64,000 nt of DNA from Nitrosospira sp. 56-18 (lineage in GTDB: Bacteria; Pseudomonadota; Gammaproteobacteria; Burkholderiales; Nitrosomonadaceae): NCBI GenBank assembly GCA_001899235.1, contig MKVR01000014.1:198059-262058 (forward strand), given 5' to 3'. A program made the position numbers and the translations under genes. Below, one piece after another: positions 48,670-58,332 of the stretch. The first letter of the stretch is position 1; each line of letters starts with the position of its first letter. The notes beneath the pieces are model-generated. The model did not search any database. It had not been told where the DNA came from and was given only the letters and a program-made list of their open reading frames with translations.

Positions 48670-49332
48670 TTACCGCAGGCTGATGATGGGCCATCCATTT
48701 TCCTCTGCGTGAGCCTTCAGTGTTGCGTCGGGATCCACCGCGACAGGGTGGGTAACCTTGTTGAGCAGCGGCAGATCATTCAGCGAATCGCTATAAAACC
48801 AGCTTTCGAGGAAAGACATCCATGTCAAATTGTGTTCATCCAACCAGCTTTCCAGCCGAGCAATCTTGCCCTCCCTGAAACAGGGCAGGCCGAAAACCTG
48901 ACCGGTAAACTCGTCGTTCACCTGCTCAGGCTCGGTGGCAATGAGATGGCTTATCCCCAGAGCCCGCGCAATGGGACCGGTCACGAACCGGTTGGTGGCG
49001 GTTATGATGACGCATAAATTATTGCCAAGCATATGTCTCTTGACCAGTTCTCGCGCCTGGGGTGTTATCAGCGGCAGGATCTTCTGCTGCATGAATTCCT
49101 GGTGCCATGCATCGAGCTGGCTTCTGGGATGCCGGGACAGCGGCTTTAGCTGAAAGTCCAGAAATTCATGTATATCGAGCGTTCCCTCCTTGTACTGCTC
49201 ATAGAATTCGATATTACGCGCTTCGTAGACTTCGCGGTCGAGCACACGTTGCTCGATGAGGAATTGCGCCCACTGAAAATCGCTGTCGCCCGCTAAAAGC
49301 GTATTGTCGAGATCGAACAGAACCAGGTTCAT
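48670..49332 (-). CDS. HAD superfamily phosphatase, subfamily IB
   Basis: 220 residues. HAD motif I FDLDNTLL (Asp7, Asp9), motif II in the IITATN segment, motif III Lys in FREGKIARLESWL and motif IV SDSLNDLPLL. The cap insert between I and II is small and helical. This pattern is of the SerB/HAD-IB type (phosphoserine phosphatase-like or related histidinol-phosphate phosphatases), but substrate is not determined. It overlaps the hda end by 4 bp, so is probably co-expressed with it. Confidence 0.85.
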   Translation of the reverse strand: MNLVLFDLDNTLLAGDSDFQWAQFLIEQRVLDREVYEARNIEFYEQYKEGTLDIHEFLDFQLKPLSRHPRSQLDAWHQEFMQQKILPLITPQARELVKRHMLGNNLCVIITATNRFVTGPIARALGISHLIATEPEQVNDEFTGQVFGLPCFREGKIARLESWLDEHNLTWMSFLESWFYSDSLNDLPLLNKVTHPVAVDPDATLKAHAEENGWPIISLR

Positions 49333-50006
49333 GAGAGTTCCTGCAATAATTCGCGAGCCAGCGGAATGGTGACTTTGCGGCGATGGGACATCGAATAACT
49401 ATCGAGAGCGTCTATGGTAGCCATCAAGGTGGTCAAATCGCGCCGTTCGTGCCTGAGCAGATAATCGCATACCTCGCCGGATAGCTCGAGTCCCCGGCTC
49501 AACGCATGGTTCTGCATCGCCTCTATTTTTTCCGGATCAGTCAACTCATGAACACGATATACCAGACCCCATCCCAGGCGCGTCATGAGGTCTTCCCGCA
49601 ATTTGAGCTGAGCGGGCGCGGACGAGCCGCTTACGAGAAGAACCGCATCATCTCTTTCACGTATGCGATTATAGAGGTTGAACAATCCGATTTGAGCATT
49701 GTCCTCAAGACGATCCGCGTCATCCACCAATGTGCAGTCCGCCTCGCTGCGCTCGCGAAAACAGGTTTTTGAATTACAGGCGAAATAGGCGGTATTCACC
49801 TGGTTACGCATGGACATCGCAGCCATTGCCTGAAGCAAATGGCTTTTTCCGCTTCCCGGAACACCCCATATATAGATGAAGCGCTCCTTGACCGGTCTTG
49901 CAAGCATGGCATTCAGGGCTTGCAGCAGTTCCGTGTTGCGTCCGGGCACGAATCTGGAGAGCGCGGGCAGCGGAGATGGCATAATGTCCAACGCCAATTG
50001 CTTCAT
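49329..50006 (-). CDS. hda: DnaA regulatory inactivator Hda
   Basis: 225-residue AAA+ protein related to DnaA that, with the sliding clamp, stimulates DnaA-ATP hydrolysis. Start MKQLALDIMPSP contains the clamp-binding-type QLALDI at residues 3-8, and Walker A GVPGSGKS is at 48-55. A DDADRLEDN-type Walker B and the box VII region follow. The start at 50006 was chosen because the clamp-binding motif must be near the N-terminus; a longer frame from 50129 is rejected. It is divergent from purM, as is common in Betaproteobacteria. Confidence 0.92.
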   Translation of the reverse strand: MKQLALDIMPSPLPALSRFVPGRNTELLQALNAMLARPVKERFIYIWGVPGSGKSHLLQAMAAMSMRNQVNTAYFACNSKTCFRERSEADCTLVDDADRLEDNAQIGLFNLYNRIRERDDAVLLVSGSSAPAQLKLREDLMTRLGWGLVYRVHELTDPEKIEAMQNHALSRGLELSGEVCDYLLRHERRDLTTLMATIDALDSYSMSHRRKVTIPLARELLQELS

Positions 50007-50143
50007 TGGAGCTCTCCTATCGTTATCCTCAGCTTTACCGAAACCCACGCTCCGTCGTTTGCATCTCGATCGACGCGCATTTACGGTAGAATTGCCGTTT
50101 TTTGAAAACCCGCACTCTATCCGCAACAAAGCGAAAATTCAAC

Positions 50144-51202
50144 TTGACTTCATATAATCCAGAGAATACCGATACCGGATCGATCTCTTACCGGGATGCG
50201 GGCGTCGATATCGACGCGGGCGATCGTCTGGTTCAAAACATCAAGCCTTTTGCCAGGCGCACGATGCGCCCGGAGGTGCTCGGGGGCATAGGCGGTTTCG
50301 GAGCATTATTCGACATGCCGCGAAACTACCGCAACCCTGTGCTGGTATCCGGCACCGATGGCGTGGGAACCAAGCTGAAGCTCGCGTTCCAGTACGAAAA
50401 ACACGATACCGTCGGAATAGATCTCGTAGCCATGAGCGTCAACGACATTCTGGTTCAAGGTGCGGAACCCCTGTTTTTCCTGGATTATTTCGGTTGCGGA
50501 AAACTGGATGTCGATACGGCGACACGGGTCATCAAAGGGATTGCGGAGGGCTGCGAACAGGCAGGATGCGCACTTATCGGCGGGGAAACAGCCGAAATGC
50601 CGGGTATGTATCCGCACGGCGAGTATGACTTGGCAGGTTTTGCGGTAGGGGTGGTCGAGAAAGACCGGATTATAGATGGATCGATGATTACGGAGGGAGA
50701 CGCAGTGCTGGGATTGGCTTCCAGCGGTCCGCATTCGAATGGTTATTCCCTGATTCGCAAGATAGTGGAAAAAAATAGAGTGGACCTGTCGTCGGATTTC
50801 AATGGAAGAACGTTGATCGATGAAATCATGGCGCCTACCAGAATTTATGTAAAACCTGTACTCGAACTGATGAAGCATGTGCCTGTGAAAGGCATCGCGC
50901 ATATCACCGGAGGTGGATTGACGGAGAATATCCCCCGGATTCTACCCAAAGGGATGTCCGCGGTACTGCAAAGAAGCAGATGGAGCCTCCCTGAAATTTT
51001 TGGCTGGCTGCAGCGCCAGGGCAACGTGCCGGATGGCGAAATGCATCGCGTATTCAACTGCGGCGTTGGAATGGTGCTCATCGTGGCGCCAGAGATTGCC
51101 GGTGCAGCCATGGAAATACTTCATTCGATGGGCGAAACTGCCTGGGCTATAGGGGATATCAGACGCACCACGGCTGCATCGCTGAAAACCATTGTCGAGT
51201 AA
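50144..51202 (+). CDS. purM: Phosphoribosylformylglycinamidine cyclo-ligase
   Basis: Closes the imidazole ring (AIR) in purine synthesis. 352 residues from the TTG at 50144 ([12 protein letters not shown]), leading into [16 protein letters not shown] and [33 protein letters not shown] and [11 protein letters not shown] are family blocks. The frame can be extended to another TTG at 50102, but those residues are not conserved. Confidence 0.94.
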   Translation: MTSYNPENTDTGSISYRDAGVDIDAGDRLVQNIKPFARRTMRPEVLGGIGGFGALFDMPRNYRNPVLVSGTDGVGTKLKLAFQYEKHDTVGIDLVAMSVNDILVQGAEPLFFLDYFGCGKLDVDTATRVIKGIAEGCEQAGCALIGGETAEMPGMYPHGEYDLAGFAVGVVEKDRIIDGSMITEGDAVLGLASSGPHSNGYSLIRKIVEKNRVDLSSDFNGRTLIDEIMAPTRIYVKPVLELMKHVPVKGIAHITGGGLTENIPRILPKGMSAVLQRSRWSLPEIFGWLQRQGNVPDGEMHRVFNCGVGMVLIVAPEIAGAAMEILHSMGETAWAIGDIRRTTAASLKTIVE

Positions 51203-51228
51203 GCGCGGCGGAAAGCCGTGGCCAAGAA

Positions 51229-51870
51229 ATGATGAATTCCCTTGTTATCCTGGTTTCCGGTCGCGGCAGCAATTTACAGGCGCTGATCGACGCCAGGCTG
51301 CCGGTCAGGGCAATCACGATCATCAGTAATCGGCCCGGCGCACCGGCGCTGGATGTGGCAAAAAGAAACGGGCTGGAAACCAGAGTGATCGATCAGCGGT
51401 CCTACCCTGATCGAAAGGCGTTCGATGCCGCGTTGATGGAGACGGTAAGCGCTTATGCGCCCGATCTGGTCGTACTCGCCGGTTTCATGCACCTTCTGGA
51501 AGAAAACTTTGTTCAGTGCTATGCAGGCAGACTGATGAATGTCCATCCATCGTTGCTGCCTGCTTTCCCTGGGCTGCATCCCCATCGGAGAGCATTGCTG
51601 GAGGGTGTAAAAATACATGGGTGCACCGTGCATTTCGTTACACCCCGGATGGACCATGGCCCCATAATCGTCCAGGCAGCGGTGGCGGTAATGCCGGATG
51701 ATACGGAGGACTCTCTTGCAGTACGAGTACTGCGCGAGGAGCACCGTATTTATCCCCAGGCCGTTCGCTGGTTCATGGAAGGACGCCTGAGACTTTCGGA
51801 TAACCACGTCAGCGTGACGCATGCGGTGCCTGACGACACAGCTTTATATTCACCTGGGTTCTGCAAATGA
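51229..51870 (+). CDS. purN: Phosphoribosylglycinamide formyltransferase
   Basis: Transfers formyl from 10-formyl-tetrahydrofolate to GAR in purine synthesis. 213 residues. ILVSGRGSNLQAL at the N-terminus, LAGFMHLL, the active-site NVHPSLLPAFPG and HGCTVHFVTPRMDHGPIIVQ are present. The C-terminus ends in GFCK. It lies 26 bp after purM and overlaps the DUF3108 gene start by 4 bp. Confidence 0.96.
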   Translation: MMNSLVILVSGRGSNLQALIDARLPVRAITIISNRPGAPALDVAKRNGLETRVIDQRSYPDRKAFDAALMETVSAYAPDLVVLAGFMHLLEENFVQCYAGRLMNVHPSLLPAFPGLHPHRRALLEGVKIHGCTVHFVTPRMDHGPIIVQAAVAVMPDDTEDSLAVRVLREEHRIYPQAVRWFMEGRLRLSDNHVSVTHAVPDDTALYSPGFCK

Positions 51871-52622
51871 AATTTCCATTCATGGCACTGTTGTCGGGAT
51901 CGGTCCTTTTTGCCATATCTCTGTTCCCGGCTCACGCAGCGGATATTCCTTCACGAGTCGATATCAGTTATTCGATCAGTTCCGGCGGTCTGGAAGGCGA
52001 AGTCAACGATACGGTTGAGATTAAAAAAGGCAATCATGCCCGGAGCTATACCATCAACAGCGAAGGACGCGCAAAAGGACTGCTGGCCTTGACCCAACCC
52101 GATAGCGTGGTGCGGGATAGCGAGGGAATCATCACGGCGCAAGGGTCGTTTCGCCCCAGCCGGTTTTCAGATCAACATGGAAACAGGCCACCCAAGGTGG
52201 CAATTTTCGACTGGAACAATAAACTCCTGACGCTCCAGAATAAGCGGGGGGAAGAACAGAAACCTCTGCCGGCCGATGCGCAGGACAAGCTGAGCTTGCC
52301 CTACAGCTTCATGTTTTCCCCTATTCCGGGCAAGATGGTCACTCTGCATGAAACCGACGGCCGCCGGCTCGAACCGGTCCGTTATGCGGTGGGAAAGGAA
52401 ACGCTGGATACCCCTATGGGCAAGCTTGAAACTATCGTATTGACCAAACAGGTGGATGATAGCGAGGGTCGCGACAAGAAAATCTGGCTGGCGGTCGACC
52501 ACCACATGCTTCCGGTACGGATAGTTTCAACCGAGAAACTCGGGATCATCACGGACCAGATTGCCACCCGAATAACTTACGGCGAGTCATCGGACAGGCT
52601 CAAGCAGGGACGCCTGCAATAA
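51867..52622 (+). CDS. Exported DUF3108 protein
   Basis: 251-residue periplasmic protein. Signal peptide to residue 24 (FPAHAAD). The DUF3108 body is recognisable from SRVDISYSISSGGLEGE, SYTINSEGRAKGLL and FRPSRFSDQHGNRPPKVAIFDW, and the C-terminal WLAVDHHMLPVRIVSTEKLG segment. Function unknown. purN-DUF3108 coupling (ATGA) is a frequent order in Betaproteobacteria, but no purine role is implied. Confidence 0.88.
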   Translation: MKFPFMALLSGSVLFAISLFPAHAADIPSRVDISYSISSGGLEGEVNDTVEIKKGNHARSYTINSEGRAKGLLALTQPDSVVRDSEGIITAQGSFRPSRFSDQHGNRPPKVAIFDWNNKLLTLQNKRGEEQKPLPADAQDKLSLPYSFMFSPIPGKMVTLHETDGRRLEPVRYAVGKETLDTPMGKLETIVLTKQVDDSEGRDKKIWLAVDHHMLPVRIVSTEKLGIITDQIATRITYGESSDRLKQGRLQ

Positions 52623-52727
52623 GAAGCGTAACAGGGATCCGAATCCTTTCTCGGGCTTTGCACCCGTACGCTCTAAAACCACTCGCTTGCTTCACTTGCT
52701 TCCCTTACACGTGCGATATCCGGGATA

Positions 52728-52865
52728 ATCCTAAATCCGGCAGTTGGACGGGGTGAAGTGTGCGATAGCGAACTCGCTATACAGGTGAACGTCGAGTGCC
52801 GCGGAAAGTTTTTGTGGATCATGGCTCTAAACTGGACGTGAGCGGTCAACTGCCGGATTTAGGAT
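52728..52865. repeat. Repeat B, longest copy B3 (138 bp)
   Basis: Bounded by perfect 19 bp inverted ends, ATCCTAAATCCGGCAGTTG (52728-52746) and its inverse (52847-52865). Relative to B1, B2 and B4 it is in the opposite orientation. It contains a further palindrome ATAGCGAACTCGCTAT and the core GTGGATCATGGCTCTAAACT. The rsmB start codon is one base after its right end. The sequence 52623-52727 before it shows nothing else. Confidence 0.82.
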
Positions 52866-52866
52866 A

Positions 52867-54126
52867 ATGCGCCTCACCCCTGCCCACCTGGACATCGCAA
52901 CCGCTGCGCTTCGCGCCGTGCTTCCGCTCCAGCATCCCGCCGATTCCGCGCTAGGTGTTTTTTTTCGCCAGAACCCGCAATTGGGGGCTCAAGAACGGGC
53001 ATTCATAGGCCAAAATATATTTGGCATCCTGCGCCACCGCTTGTTCCTTGAATCCGTCGCAGAGATCCCTACGCCCCGTTCACTGCTGCTTGCTCATCTG
53101 GCCAGGTTCCAAGGCATCAATTTGCGCGAGCTGGCACCGCTTGTCAGCGAAGCGGAAGCAAAGTGGCTGGGATACGTCAAGGGATTGTCCCTGGAGACGC
53201 TATCTCCAGGAGTGCGGGCCGAATTTCCGGAATGGTTGATAAAAAAGCTCCGGGGCTTCATGCGAGAGGACGAGATACTCGATCTGGGACTATCCCTGCA
53301 ACGGCCAGCCCCTCTCGATCTGCGCGTCAACTCCCTTCTTGCCAGCCGAGATGAGATCATCGCTGCACTGGCCGGGGACGGGATCGAGGCTGCGCCCACC
53401 CCCTATTCACCTTTGGGCATACGGCTTGCAGGCAAGCCGGCGATAAACCGGCATCCGCTGTTTCTCGCGGGAAAGGCCGAGGTTCAGGATGAAGGCAGCC
53501 AACTGCTGGGCTACCTGCTCTCGCCCAGGCGCCGCGATATGGTGGTCGATTTCTGTGCTGGAGCAGGCGGCAAGACTCTCATGCTGGGAGCGCTGATGCG
53601 CTCCCATGGGCGGATCTACGCCTTCGATACATCGGACAAACGCCTGAAGAACCTCGGCCCCCGGCTCAAGCGCTCCGGCCTTTCCAACCTGTATCCCCAG
53701 CATATCGTCAATGAAAATGATATCAAGATCAAACGGCTGGCCGGAAAAATAGATCGGGTGCTGGTGGATGCACCCTGCAGCGGCATGGGAACCTTGCGCC
53801 GCAATCCTGATTTGAAATGGCGGCAATCACCCCAAAGCATCGAAGAACTCAAGCATAAACAGGCGGCGATTCTGTCATCCGCGGCAAATCTTCTTAAACC
53901 CGGGGGCAGGCTGGTCTATGCCACCTGCAGCTTCTTTCCGGAAGAAAACCAGAATATTGTGGAGCATTTTCTGAATGATCATTCCTCATTTACGCTGATG
54001 AATTGCGCGGATATTTTGCGGCAGCAAAAAATTCCACTGGACACCGGCATATTTCTGGAATTATCGCCCCGACTTCATGGAACGGACGGCTTCTTTGCCG
54101 CCGCAATGGAATTGAAGCAAAGTTAA
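52867..54126 (+). CDS. rsmB: RsmB-type 16S rRNA (cytosine-5) methyltransferase
   Basis: 419 residues. An N-terminal NusB-like region precedes a SAM-dependent RNA m5C methyltransferase core: VVDFCAGAGGKTLMLGALM (motif I), then DAPCSGMGTLRRNPDLKW with one catalytic Cys and YATCSFFPEENQNIV with the other. It is of the RsmB/Sun family, which modifies C967 in E. coli, although no functional fmt-def context is present to confirm orthology. The ATG at 52867 is one base from repeat B3. It ends in a 4 bp convergent overlap with gloA. Confidence 0.85.
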   Translation: MRLTPAHLDIATAALRAVLPLQHPADSALGVFFRQNPQLGAQERAFIGQNIFGILRHRLFLESVAEIPTPRSLLLAHLARFQGINLRELAPLVSEAEAKWLGYVKGLSLETLSPGVRAEFPEWLIKKLRGFMREDEILDLGLSLQRPAPLDLRVNSLLASRDEIIAALAGDGIEAAPTPYSPLGIRLAGKPAINRHPLFLAGKAEVQDEGSQLLGYLLSPRRRDMVVDFCAGAGGKTLMLGALMRSHGRIYAFDTSDKRLKNLGPRLKRSGLSNLYPQHIVNENDIKIKRLAGKIDRVLVDAPCSGMGTLRRNPDLKWRQSPQSIEELKHKQAAILSSAANLLKPGGRLVYATCSFFPEENQNIVEHFLNDHSSFTLMNCADILRQQKIPLDTGIFLELSPRLHGTDGFFAAAMELKQS

Positions 54127-54512
54127 GCGGTTTTTTTCTGGATGAATTCGATCTTGTAGCCATCCGGGTCCTCCACGAAGGCTATGACCGTCAAACCGTG
54201 TTTCATCGGCCCTGCTTCCCGGACGATTTTGCCGCCACGCGTCTTGACATCCTCGCAAGCACGGTAGGCGTCTTCGACTTCTATGGCAATATGCCCATAG
54301 CCCGAGCCCAAGTCATATCGCTCCGTATCCCAATTATGCGTCAATTCCAGCACGGATCCGCTTGCCTCATCCTGATAGCCAACAAATGCGAGGGTAAATC
54401 TTCCATCGGGATAATCTTTCCGGCGCAATTCCTTCATTCCCAGCACACCCGTATAGAAGGCCAGGGACTTTTCCAGATTTCCCACTCTCAGCATGGTATG
54501 AAGAATACGCAT
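54123..54512 (-). CDS. gloA: Lactoylglutathione lyase (glyoxalase I)
   Basis: 129 residues. Converts the methylglyoxal-glutathione hemithioacetal to lactoylglutathione. The metal ligands follow the family: His5 (MRILHTMLRVGNLEKSLAFY), Glu in GSVLELTHNW, His in GYGHIAIEV and Glu in DGYKIEFIQ. It begins immediately after the rubredoxin stop codon (TAA then ATG), so the two are one transcript. Confidence 0.95.
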   Translation of the reverse strand: MRILHTMLRVGNLEKSLAFYTGVLGMKELRRKDYPDGRFTLAFVGYQDEASGSVLELTHNWDTERYDLGSGYGHIAIEVEDAYRACEDVKTRGGKIVREAGPMKHGLTVIAFVEDPDGYKIEFIQKKTA

Positions 54513-54701
54513 TTAGATTTCCACCATCTCAAAGTCTTCTTTGCGGGCGGCGCACTCGGGACAGGTCCAGTTCATCGGCACATCTTCCCACCGCGTTCCG
54601 GGAGGAATTCCCTCGGCCGGCGAGCCTTCCGCTTCGTCGTATATGAAACCGCAGATAAGACACATGTAGCAACGGTAAACGCGCGTTTCGGTAGGAGGCA
54701 T
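54513..54701 (-). CDS. Rubredoxin
   Basis: 62-residue one-iron redox protein. Fe ligands are the CxxC pairs Cys14-Leu-Ile-Cys17 (CLICGFIYDEAEG) and Cys47-Pro-Glu-Cys50 (NWTCPEC), with the DVPMNWTCPEC block of the family. An additional Cys11 precedes the first pair. It is immediately upstream of gloA. Rubredoxins can serve as partners of flavoprotein reductases such as the one at 4378, which is only a possibility. Confidence 0.95.
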   Translation of the reverse strand: MPPTETRVYRCYMCLICGFIYDEAEGSPAEGIPPGTRWEDVPMNWTCPECAARKEDFEMVEI

Positions 54702-54745
54702 GATAGAGGCGATTTAGGTTAAAATATTATTTTACGGTATAGCTC

Positions 54746-55588
54746 ATGCCCCAGTCACCCCCAATAGCACTTTCTTTCGCTGGCAGCGACTCCAGCGGTG
54801 GTGCTGGCATCCAGGCCGATATTCTCACCCTTGCCAGCATGGGCTGTCATGCGCTGCCCGTGGTTACGGCAATCGTGGTCCAGGATACCGCCGGGGTGGA
54901 AGAAATACTTCCGCTGGACCCGGAATGGGTTGCCGATCAGGCAAGAGCGGTTCTGGAAGACATGCCGGTCCACGTCTTCAAGCTGGGAATGCTGGGCAGT
55001 GTCGAAATCATCACCGCAATTGCCGAGGTGATTTCGGACTACCCCAACATTCCGCTCGTGCTGGACCCGGTACTGGCCTCCGGCCGCGGCGATGAACTGG
55101 CCAGCGATGAAATGGTCGTGGCAATGCGTGAATTGCTGCTTCCGCAAGCGACCATCATTACCCCAAACAGCATGGAAGCACGCCGGCTCGCGCGGGATGA
55201 CGACGAGGAGGAAGAGGATATCCAGCTCCTGAACCGGTGTGCCGACCGGCTTCTGCATATGGGATGCGAATACGTGCTTATCACCGGCACGCATGAGAAT
55301 ACTTTCCAGGTGATCAACAAGCTGTATGGAAGCGGGGGCGAGATGCGATCTGATTCCTGGGATCGCCTAGCGGGCTCCTATCATGGATCGGGCTGTACGC
55401 TCGCCGCGGCCATTGCTGCCGCTCTTGCCAACGGCCTGCCCATGATCGAGGGCGTATACGAAGCCCAGGAATACACCTGGCAATCGCTGAAGGCGGGTTT
55501 TCGCCCCGGAATGGGGCAGTATTTGCCGGATCGGCTGTTTTGGGCTCGCGACGAGTCTGAAGCTGTCAACGGGGATGAGGCCAAATGA
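54746..55588 (+). CDS. thiD: Hydroxymethylpyrimidine/phosphomethylpyrimidine kinase
   Basis: Ribokinase-fold kinase of thiamine synthesis, 280 residues. SFAGSDSSGGAGIQADI at the N-terminus, PLVLDPVLASGRGDEL, ITPNSMEARRL and GSYHGSGCTLAAAIAAALANG with the catalytic base region are typical. An acidic stretch DDDEEEEDIQ (about residue 151) is a local peculiarity. Its stop overlaps the thiE start (ATGA). Confidence 0.95.
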   Translation: MPQSPPIALSFAGSDSSGGAGIQADILTLASMGCHALPVVTAIVVQDTAGVEEILPLDPEWVADQARAVLEDMPVHVFKLGMLGSVEIITAIAEVISDYPNIPLVLDPVLASGRGDELASDEMVVAMRELLLPQATIITPNSMEARRLARDDDEEEEDIQLLNRCADRLLHMGCEYVLITGTHENTFQVINKLYGSGGEMRSDSWDRLAGSYHGSGCTLAAAIAAALANGLPMIEGVYEAQEYTWQSLKAGFRPGMGQYLPDRLFWARDESEAVNGDEAK

Positions 55589-56253
55589 CGCGCGGGACCA
55601 TCGGGGGCTTGTATGCGGTTACGCCGGATATGGCAGATACGATGGCGCTTCTGCGCATGACCCGGCAGGCGCTGGAAGGCGGCGCGCGACTGGTCCAATA
55701 CCGCAACAAGGCCGCTGACCCTGCGCTGCGCATCCAGCAGGCCGCGCTTCTGGCGGATCTGTGCCGTGATGCAGTCACACCATTCATTATCAACGATGAT
55801 CCTCGCCTGGCCGCTGCGCTTGGTGCCGATGGAGTGCATCTGGGAAGGCAGGATGTCTCCATATCCGATGCCCGGCAGCAGCTGGGAGAAGGGAAAATAA
55901 TCGGGGTGTCCTGCTACAACGAACTGGAACAGGCGCTTGAGGCCGAGCGGCAAGGCGCAGACTATATCGCATTCGGCGCTTTTTTTGTTTCCGGCACGAA
56001 GCCCCATGCGGCAAGGGCGAACCTCGATCTGCTGCAGCGCGCCAGACGAAGGCTGCGTATCCCTATTGTCGCTATTGGTGGCATCACTTTGGCCAATGCC
56101 GCCGAGCTGATACGGCATGGCGCCGATGCGCTGGCCGTGGTCAACGGCCTGTTTGCTGCGCAGAGCGTTCAATATGCCGCCGAACAGATTTCCCGATTAT
56201 TTCCGGGGAAGCCCCATACCCTACATCATGAGTTCTCAAATGATCTCGCGTAA
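55585..56253 (+). CDS. thiE: Thiamine-phosphate synthase
   Basis: Joins the pyrimidine and thiazole halves to thiamine phosphate. 222 residues, TIM barrel: [67 protein letters not shown] and [11 protein letters not shown]. Coupled to thiD upstream; the end overlaps hemL by 26 bp, so thiamine and haem synthesis genes are translated from one mRNA. Confidence 0.95.
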   Translation: MTRGTIGGLYAVTPDMADTMALLRMTRQALEGGARLVQYRNKAADPALRIQQAALLADLCRDAVTPFIINDDPRLAAALGADGVHLGRQDVSISDARQQLGEGKIIGVSCYNELEQALEAERQGADYIAFGAFFVSGTKPHAARANLDLLQRARRRLRIPIVAIGGITLANAAELIRHGADALAVVNGLFAAQSVQYAAEQISRLFPGKPHTLHHEFSNDLA

Positions 56254-57523
56254 CCAGCAACTATTCGAGCTTTCGCAGAAATATATTCCCGGCGGAGTAA
56301 ATTCCCCTGTTCGCGCTTTCAAATCAGTTGGCGGTACGCCTGTTTTTTTTCGTCGCGGACAAGGGGCTTACGTATGGGATGCAGACAATAGAACATATAT
56401 CGACTATGTTGGCTCTTGGGGTCCTCTCATCCTGGGTCATGCCCACCCTGAGGTGATCGCCGCCGTACTGGCGGCGGCTCATAACGGCCTGACCTTCGGC
56501 GCGCCCACGGAGGCGGAGCTGGAGATGGCAAAGTTGCTGTGCGGGCTGCTGCCGTCGATCGAGCAGGTGAGACTGGTCAGCTCGGGAACGGAAGCGACGA
56601 TGAGCGCCATCCGGGTGGCAAGGGGCTACACCGGGAGAAATCGCATCATCAAATTCGAAGGTTGCTATCATGGGCATGACGACGCCCTGCTGGTCAAGGC
56701 TGGATCTGGCGCGCTGACTTTTGGTCACCCCAGTTCTGCTGGCGTCCCTGATGGAACCACCTCAGCCACTCTGGTCCTGGATTACAATAACCTTGATAGC
56801 TTGGAGCAGGCCTTCAGCCGTTTTGGGCAGGAAATCGCAGCGGTGATCGTTGAACCGGTGGCGGGCAACATGAATCTGATAACGCCAAAGCTTGGTTTCC
56901 TGTCGACATTGCGCAACCTGTGTACCCGGCACGGCACCATGCTGATTTTCGATGAAGTGATGTCAGGCTTTCGGGTAGGGCTGGAGTGTGCGCAGGGGCT
57001 TTATGGCATCAAGCCCGATCTGACCACCCTGGGCAAGGTAATCGGAGGCGGAATGCCAATGGCGGCATTTGGCGGCAGGCGGGATATCATGCAATGCCTG
57101 GCCCCGATCGGGCCTGTGTATCAGGCCGGTACGCTGTCTGGCAATCCCGTTGCGGTGGCGGCGGGACTTGCGACATTAAGACTGGTGCAAGCTCCAGGGT
57201 TTTACGAAAAACTTGCTGCCAGCACAAGGAGACTCATGGAAGGGCTTACCAAAACTGCGGAAAAACATGGCATCGTTTTTTGTGCGCAGCAGGTGGGAGG
57301 CATGTTCGGCCTTTATTTCCGGGAACATCTGCCGACAAGCTATGCTGAAGTAATGGACTGCAACAGGGATGCCTTCAACCGGTTTTTTCATGCAATGCTC
57401 CAGGAAGGCGTCTACTTCGCTCCTTCAGCATTTGAGGCGGGCTTTGTTTCGGCAGCGCACGGAGATGACGAAATCGGCAAAACGCTGGCTGCGGCAGAAC
57501 GCGTATTTGGAAGCTGGAAATAG
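56228..57523 (+). CDS. hemL: Glutamate-1-semialdehyde 2,1-aminomutase
   Basis: PLP enzyme forming 5-aminolevulinate in tetrapyrrole synthesis; demand is high in an organism with many cytochromes c. 431 residues from the ATG at 56228. The PLP lysine is Lys270 in [18 protein letters not shown]. Other marks: [40 protein letters not shown] and [22 protein letters not shown] at 56240 ([10 protein letters not shown]) is an alternative start that would reduce the overlap with thiE. Confidence 0.96.
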   Translation: MSSQMISRNQQLFELSQKYIPGGVNSPVRAFKSVGGTPVFFRRGQGAYVWDADNRTYIDYVGSWGPLILGHAHPEVIAAVLAAAHNGLTFGAPTEAELEMAKLLCGLLPSIEQVRLVSSGTEATMSAIRVARGYTGRNRIIKFEGCYHGHDDALLVKAGSGALTFGHPSSAGVPDGTTSATLVLDYNNLDSLEQAFSRFGQEIAAVIVEPVAGNMNLITPKLGFLSTLRNLCTRHGTMLIFDEVMSGFRVGLECAQGLYGIKPDLTTLGKVIGGGMPMAAFGGRRDIMQCLAPIGPVYQAGTLSGNPVAVAAGLATLRLVQAPGFYEKLAASTRRLMEGLTKTAEKHGIVFCAQQVGGMFGLYFREHLPTSYAEVMDCNRDAFNRFFHAMLQEGVYFAPSAFEAGFVSAAHGDDEIGKTLAAAERVFGSWK

Positions 57524-57532
57524 GAATACCGC

Positions 57533-57552
57533 AAAAAGAAGCGTAGCGCTTC
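57533..57552 (-). terminator. Intrinsic terminator of the cytochrome c4 gene
   Basis: On the minus strand GAAGCG-CTA-CGCTTC is followed by TTTTT (57537-57533). It is downstream of the cytochrome stop (57584) by about 32 bp. The hairpin is convergent with the hemL end. Confidence 0.75.
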
Positions 57553-57583
57553 CTTAGCGGATACCCGGAATGCGCGCAGCGCT

Positions 57584-58243
57584 TCAGCGCAGACCGGATA
57601 TGAACTGCGATACAGCCTGTATTTCCCTCTCGCTCATCCGGGAGGCGATCATATGCATCACATTATTCGGGTCCCTGGTACGCTCTTCGGTTCTGAACGC
57701 CCGTAGCTGCGCGACAAGGTAGTCCGAATGTTGTCCGGCAATTCGAGGATAATTGGGAGGAATGCCTACTCCATTGGGGGAATGGCAGCTCGCGCAAGCG
57801 GGCACGCCTTTCTCGAGATTGCCGCCGCGATATATTTTCTCACCCTGTTCCGCCAGAGTTTTATCGCTGGCCTCTCCGGGCTTGGGCGTCTGCCTGGAAT
57901 AATAGGCGGCCAGATTCTTCATGTCCTCCGGGGAAAGCGGCGCCACCATTGCCGACATTATCGCGTTTTCGCGTTCTGCGGGCTTGCCTTCCTTCGGCTT
58001 GAAATCATTCAGCTGCTTGGTGATATACTCGGCATGCTGACCGGCCAGGCTGGGATTGGCAGGAATGGAACTGTTACCGTCCGCATTGTGGCACGCTGCG
58101 CACACCTGAGTTGCGATTTGCTGGCCTTTCGCCGCATCTCCTTTCGTTTTTCCGGATTCAGGAGCGGTTTCCGCCAAAAGCTGGCTGGATAACGCCAGCG
58201 CGGCGACGATTGCAATGTTCGAGACGAACTTTATGCCCTGCAT
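57584..58243 (-). CDS. Dihaem cytochrome c4
   Basis: 219-residue exported dihaem cytochrome. Signal peptide to about residue 25 (SQLLAET). Two class I haem domains: CAACH (Cys48, Cys51, His52) and CASCH (Cys150, Cys153, His154), with axial Met residues likely those in MSAMVAPL and MHMIASRM. The two halves have similar organisation, as in cytochrome c4 (NPSLAGQHAEYITKQL and YPRIAGQHSDYLVAQL). It probably carries electrons to a terminal oxidase. ATG at 58243 is the normal start; five residues before it are unconserved. Confidence 0.93.
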   Translation of the reverse strand: MQGIKFVSNIAIVAALALSSQLLAETAPESGKTKGDAAKGQQIATQVCAACHNADGNSSIPANPSLAGQHAEYITKQLNDFKPKEGKPAERENAIMSAMVAPLSPEDMKNLAAYYSRQTPKPGEASDKTLAEQGEKIYRGGNLEKGVPACASCHSPNGVGIPPNYPRIAGQHSDYLVAQLRAFRTEERTRDPNNVMHMIASRMSEREIQAVSQFISGLR

Positions 58244-58332
58244 TCCTGACTCCCGCAAAATGAATATGCCATACTGTTAACGTGGTATTTTAACAACGAA
58301 AGGGCAAGTTAACAATAATAAAGCGTCAACAT

